A stretch of DNA of 64,000 nt, taken from assembly GCA_964627455.1 (NCBI GenBank), contig CAZVKC010000029.1:1-64000 (forward strand), written 5' to 3'. The stretch's first letter is position 1. Each line of letters begins with the position of its first letter. Both the position numbers and the translations under genes were made by a program. Positions 60,442-64,000 of the stretch are shown piece by piece. The notes under the pieces were generated by a model. That model made no database searches and was not told the DNA's origin. It saw only the letters and a program-made list of their open reading frames with translations. The DNA is from F-183 sp964627455 (GTDB taxonomy: Bacteria > Acidobacteriota > Terriglobia > Bryobacterales > Bryobacteraceae).

Positions 60442-61920
60442 TCAGGCCATGATGCCTTTCGCCACCTCGCCGGCAACGTCGGTGAGGCGGAAATCGCGGC
60501 CTCCGACGCGGTACGTCAACTTCAGGTGATCGAGGCCCATCAGGTGCAGCACGGTCGCGTGGAAGTCGTGGATATGCATGCGATCCTCGACCGCGTGGTA
60601 GCCGATGTCGTCGGTAGCTCCATACGCGAAGCCGGGCTTGGTTCCGCCGCCCGCCATCCAAATCGAGTAGCCGTAGGGGTTGTGGTCGCGGCCGAATTTG
60701 TCCGAAGCCTTCTCGGGGATTTCGGAAATCGGCGTGCGGCCGAACTCGCCGGCCCAGATCACGAGCGTGTCCTTCAGCATGTCGCGAGCCTTGAGATCTT
60801 TGATCAGTCCGGCGATCGGCAGATCGACTTCGCGGGCGTTTTCCGGATGCTTCTTGACGATGTCGCTGTGCTGGTCCCACTTGTAGGAGTGCGTGCACTG
60901 GATGTAGCGAACGCCGCGTTCTGCGAGACGCCGCGCCAGCAGGCACTGCCAGCCGAAATCGGCCGTGGTCGGATTGTCGAGGCCGTATAGCTTCTTGGTC
61001 GCCTCGGACTCCTTCTCGACCTCGAACGCTTCGGGCGCTTCGGCCTGCATGCGGAACGCGAGTTCAAACGACTGGATGCGGGCTTCAAGCGCCGGATCGT
61101 GCTGGCGCATCTCCTGGTGCTTGCGATTGACGGATTGCAGCATGTCGAGTTCGAAGCGCTGCTCTTCGGACGTGAAGGACTTCTGCTTCAGATACTCGAT
61201 CGGCTCGCCCTTGATGTCGTCGACACGCATGCCGGCGTGGCCGATCGCGGTGCCCTGAAACGCTCCGGGCAGGAACGCGGAACTCCAGTTCTTCGATCCA
61301 CCGTGCGACAGCGCGGGTTTGATCATCACGTAGCCAGGCAGGTTGCGATTCTCGGATCCCAGTCCATAGAGGACCCACGAACCCATCGACGGGCGCACGA
61401 CGTTGCTCATGCCGGTGAAGGTCTGCAACAAGGCTGCGCCGTGGTCCACGCCTTCGCCAACCATCGAGCGGATCACGCAGAGGTCATCGGCCACAGAGGC
61501 CATGTGCGGGAAGAGTTCGCTGACCCAGAGTCCGCTCTTGCCCCGCTGCTTGAACTCCCAGAGCGGCGCAACGAGCGGCCCCGGAGGCGTGTCGGCAAAC
61601 GCGAGCGGGCGCTTGATCGGAAGCGGCTTGCCGGCGTCTTTGATGAGACGCGGCTTGTAGTCGAAGCTGTCGACATGCGAGACGCCGCCATGCATGAAGA
61701 GGAAGATGACGCGCTTGGCGCGCGGCGCGAAGTGCGGGGCTTTGGGCGCGAGCGGGTTCGGATCCGCCTTCGCCCCTTCAGTGGCCGCAGCCGCCAGCAG
61801 ATCCGAAAGGCCCAGGAATCCGATGCCGCATCCGGCGGCGCGCAGAGCGGCACGGCGCGACATGGGCTTCACGCTCTTGTGGAAATGATCGAAGATCGCC
61901 TTTTCGTTCGGGTTCATCAT
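60442..61920 (-). CDS. Tat-exported DUF1501 protein
   Basis: 492 residues. Twin-arginine leader about 20 residues in (MSRRAALRAAGCGIGFLGLS). DUF1501, an alkaline-phosphatase-superfamily fold with VIFLFMHGGVSHVDSFDYKP and the C-terminal HATVLHLMGLDHLKLTY. It is paired with a PSD1 gene 25 bp upstream, a standard Planctomycetes/Acidobacteria couple; function unknown. Could be a sulfatase-like or phosphatase-like hydrolase. Confidence 0.92.
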   Translation of the reverse strand: MMNPNEKAIFDHFHKSVKPMSRRAALRAAGCGIGFLGLSDLLAAAATEGAKADPNPLAPKAPHFAPRAKRVIFLFMHGGVSHVDSFDYKPRLIKDAGKPLPIKRPLAFADTPPGPLVAPLWEFKQRGKSGLWVSELFPHMASVADDLCVIRSMVGEGVDHGAALLQTFTGMSNVVRPSMGSWVLYGLGSENRNLPGYVMIKPALSHGGSKNWSSAFLPGAFQGTAIGHAGMRVDDIKGEPIEYLKQKSFTSEEQRFELDMLQSVNRKHQEMRQHDPALEARIQSFELAFRMQAEAPEAFEVEKESEATKKLYGLDNPTTADFGWQCLLARRLAERGVRYIQCTHSYKWDQHSDIVKKHPENAREVDLPIAGLIKDLKARDMLKDTLVIWAGEFGRTPISEIPEKASDKFGRDHNPYGYSIWMAGGGTKPGFAYGATDDIGYHAVEDRMHIHDFHATVLHLMGLDHLKLTYRVGGRDFRLTDVAGEVAKGIMA

Positions 61921-61945
61921 GATGTTCGTCTGGTCCTCTTCGTCG

Positions 61946-64000
61946 TTAGTCGAGATAGATGTACTCGTTGGAAGCGAGCAGAATGCGGCTGAAGCTCATC
62001 CAGGCGTCCGCGTCGGTGCGCTTGGGGAACTTCTGCCGGAACTGAGCAAGATACGAAAGCCCACGGTCGACCTCGTCGCCGGAGGCTTCGCGAGACATGA
62101 TGCGCGTGTAGAGCTTGCGAACCCGATCCGCCGGCGAGGTGGATTCACGGGCCGCCTGATCCGATAGCGCCTTCGCGCGGTCGGAGACAAAGTCACTATT
62201 CATGAGGAACAATGCCTGCGGCGCGATAGTCGTACTCGAGCGCTTGCTGGCGCTAGTCGTCGCGTCACCGAAGTCGAAAAGGTTGAGCAACGCGGGGAGG
62301 TTCGCGCGGCGCAGCGGCACGTAGACCGAACGGCGCTTGATGTTTTCGGGCTTCATACTGAGACGGTCATTGGAGTTTTCGCCGTCGGTGCCAAAGCCGG
62401 ATTGCAGCGTGCCGCCCATCGTGGTGTCGAGCGACTGATCGAGCCACATCATGCCGTCGTGCAATTCTTCCACCGAGAGACGTCGGCGCGGAAAGCGGGA
62501 CAACAGGATGTTGTCAGGATCCGCGGCATAGGTCGCATCGTCGGTGACGCTGGACATCTGATAGGCGTTCGACAGAATGATGCGCTTTTGCAGTTGCTTG
62601 ATCGACCAGCCATCCTTGATGAACTGTTGCGCGAGGTAGTCGAGCAATTCGGGATTGGTGGGCTTCTCGCCCATCTTGCCGAAGTTGTCGGGCGTGCGCA
62701 CGATGCCTTCGCCGAAGTGCCAGTACCAGGCACGGTTCACGAACACACGCGCGGTCAGCGGATGATCGGGGCGCGTGAGCCACTGGGCGAGTTCCAGCCT
62801 GCCGCTCGTCTTGTTGTCGAAAGAGGGCGGATTGAAGTCGCCGAGCACGGCCGGCACGCCCGGAGGCGCGTCTTCACCGAAGCTGTTGTAGTCGCCGCGG
62901 ATGTAGACCTTGCCGCCAACCACGCCGCCTTCGGTCCCTTCGGAAACAGCGCACGCCATTTCGGGTTCCGGCGGCATGCCGGCAAGAATGTCGCTGATTT
63001 CCTTCTTCAGCTTGGCGACTGCTTCGACCTTACCCGGTTGCCACGCAGTCTTGCGCTCTTCATCCGTCAGCGCGTGCGGACCCTTGAAGTGCACGTCGTA
63101 GAAGAAGACGTCGTCTTCCGCGGCGATCTTGGGCGGCATCGAGCGGTTGCGGTCACGGCGCGGCTTGCGGGTGCGGACCATGGCTTTGGTCCACTCGTCC
63201 TGCTTCGTGACGTAGCGTTTCTGGTAAGCAGCGGCGAGTTGGGGCGCGGTCTGATCGTTCGCAGCGAACCAGTCCGCCATGTAGGAACGCTTCGTTTTAC
63301 TTTCGTTGAGGAAGTTCACCCACTTATTGAGGATCCCCTTGTCCAACGCTTTCGCCTGCGCAGCCGCATCGACGGTGGCGCGCTTCGCTTGCACGTCGCG
63401 CGCAGCGAGCATGTAATCGGCCACCTTGGCGCCGAGCGTCTTCGTGTAGAGGAAGGTCTGATCTTCGATCATGTCCTCCATCTCATTACGCTTCTTGTCG
63501 CTGATCTCGCGGCCCTTCACGAAGCGCTCGTACTCTTCTTTAGGCGCAAGCGGCGTGTACAGCAGGCTGCTGACGTGCGTGTCGGCGTTGTTGAAGTTGC
63601 GGGTCTTGGCGAAGATGCCCATCCACGAGTAGTAATCCTTGGTGAAGAGGGGATCGAACTTATGGTCGTGGCAGCGGGCGCAGGTCATGGTGAGTCCCAG
63701 AATGCCCTTGGAAACAACGTCGATCTGCTCGTCGTAGATGTCGACGAGCATCTTCTTCTTGTCCTGCTGCGCGACGGCCTTGGCGCCAAGCGCGAGGAAT
63801 CCGGTGGCGACGATGCCGCGTTTGTTGACGTTCTCGCGCGGACCGGGCGGCAGCAGGTCGCCGGCGATCTGCTCCTGGACGAACTGATCGAAGGGAACGT
63901 CCTTGTTCACGGAGTCGATCACGTAATCGCGGTAGCGCCACGCGTAAGGATAGCGATGGTCCTCGTCGTTGCCGGTGGAATCGGCATAGCGGGCGACGTC
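61946..64000 (-). CDS. PSD1 (DUF1549/DUF1553) protein, 5' end beyond the window
   Basis: The gene runs off the window at 64000; 685 residues are seen, still in frame at the edge (reading ...DVARYADSTGNDEDHRYPY). DUF1549 region contains CARCHDHKFDP (a c-type-cytochrome-like CxxCH), and the C-terminal DUF1553 begins near residues with SGRLELAQWLTRPDHPLTARV and NAYQMSSVTDDATYAADPD. These proteins probably bind a surface partner or act as electron-transfer/adhesin components; role not known. Partner of the DUF1501 gene. Partial only because of the window. Confidence 0.92.
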   Translation of the reverse strand, partial: DVARYADSTGNDEDHRYPYAWRYRDYVIDSVNKDVPFDQFVQEQIAGDLLPPGPRENVNKRGIVATGFLALGAKAVAQQDKKKMLVDIYDEQIDVVSKGILGLTMTCARCHDHKFDPLFTKDYYSWMGIFAKTRNFNNADTHVSSLLYTPLAPKEEYERFVKGREISDKKRNEMEDMIEDQTFLYTKTLGAKVADYMLAARDVQAKRATVDAAAQAKALDKGILNKWVNFLNESKTKRSYMADWFAANDQTAPQLAAAYQKRYVTKQDEWTKAMVRTRKPRRDRNRSMPPKIAAEDDVFFYDVHFKGPHALTDEERKTAWQPGKVEAVAKLKKEISDILAGMPPEPEMACAVSEGTEGGVVGGKVYIRGDYNSFGEDAPPGVPAVLGDFNPPSFDNKTSGRLELAQWLTRPDHPLTARVFVNRAWYWHFGEGIVRTPDNFGKMGEKPTNPELLDYLAQQFIKDGWSIKQLQKRIILSNAYQMSSVTDDATYAADPDNILLSRFPRRRLSVEELHDGMMWLDQSLDTTMGGTLQSGFGTDGENSNDRLSMKPENIKRRSVYVPLRRANLPALLNLFDFGDATTSASKRSSTTIAPQALFLMNSDFVSDRAKALSDQAARESTSPADRVRKLYTRIMSREASGDEVDRGLSYLAQFRQKFPKRTDADAWMSFSRILLASNEYIYLD

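Noticed and set aside
1..64000. tRNA, rRNA, IS elements, prophage and CRISPR arrays
   Set aside because: No tRNA-like TTC loop plus acceptor pairing, transposase, integrase or regularly spaced repeat could be supported by reading.

Overview
The window is a high-GC (low 60s percent by eye), gene-dense bacterial scaffold with no rRNA, tRNA, phage, IS element or CRISPR array. The gene families point to an acidobacterium of the Bryobacterales / Candidatus Solibacter type: an ASPIC/UnbV FG-GAP protein with TPRs, a sortilin-like BNR protein, a DUF1501 gene next to a PSD1 (DUF1549/DUF1553) gene, Tat-exported Gfo/Idh/MocA and DegT proteins, an M56/BlaR1-like peptidase with helical repeats, and a DUF4097 cluster behind an ECF sigma factor. 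This is inferred from gene content, not from a marker-gene phylogeny. Four runs of exactly 100 N (7752, 11910, 16314 and 20026) are scaffold placeholders. Two of them can be closed from the sequence itself because the flanking contigs overlap by 55 bp and 12 bp.

Layout. 149-4206: nitrogen-sensing operon amtB-glnB-glnD. 4261-7302: three overlapping genes for a Tat-exported DegT-type aminotransferase, a calcineurin-like phosphoesterase and a nucleoside phosphorylase. 7386-10565: a small unknown protein and, on the minus strand, a secreted BNR-repeat protein. 10611-14856: a PH-domain membrane protein, a heptose-phosphate adenylyltransferase and mfd. 14893-17184: a secreted M24 aminopeptidase and a methyltransferase. 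17311-25066: a B12-binding mutase subunit, a NYN-LOTUS protein, RidA, an exported HpcH/HpaI aldolase, a 1,074-residue ASPIC/UnbV-TPR protein and a divergent enolase. 25053-26666: two tandem paralogues of unknown function on the minus strand.

26908-30577 is an ECF sigma / zinc-finger anti-sigma operon with three membrane proteins that end in DUF5668/DUF4097-type envelope proteins. 30594-34490 holds two orphans, an OxyR-like LysR regulator with both redox cysteines, an oxidoreductase and a small membrane protein. 34561-37740 is the most unusual region: a BlaI-type repressor under a perfect palindromic operator, an M56 (BlaR1-like) membrane peptidase whose sensor end is a 29-residue helical-repeat array instead of a penicillin-binding domain, and a secreted protein made of the same repeat. 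37737-45014 carries AlaX and an acyl-CoA carboxylase beta subunit, a TPR protein, lysS, a MaoC hydratase and valS. 45028-53846 is a mix of secreted enzymes, PrmA-like, purH, an AraC/DJ-1 regulator, a DMT permease, an orphan and a ceramidase-like protein. 53898-58974 has an exported oxidoreductase, acyl-CoA synthetase plus CoA-transferase, mdh and a 37-residue membrane protein before a clear terminator. 59049-64000 has a SET-domain methyltransferase, an acetyltransferase, a membrane orphan, and the DUF1501/PSD1 pair; the last gene runs off the end.

How it fits together. Several genes fit propionyl/methylmalonyl-CoA and acyl-CoA metabolism (B12 subunit, carboxylase beta, MaoC, CoA ligase, CoA-transferase, malate dehydrogenase). 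Many proteins carry Sec or Tat signals, which suggests heavy investment in the periplasm and surface. Two stress-type regulatory modules (ECF/anti-sigma and BlaI/M56) sit about 4 kb apart. The region best worth following for an undescribed system is 34532-37740.
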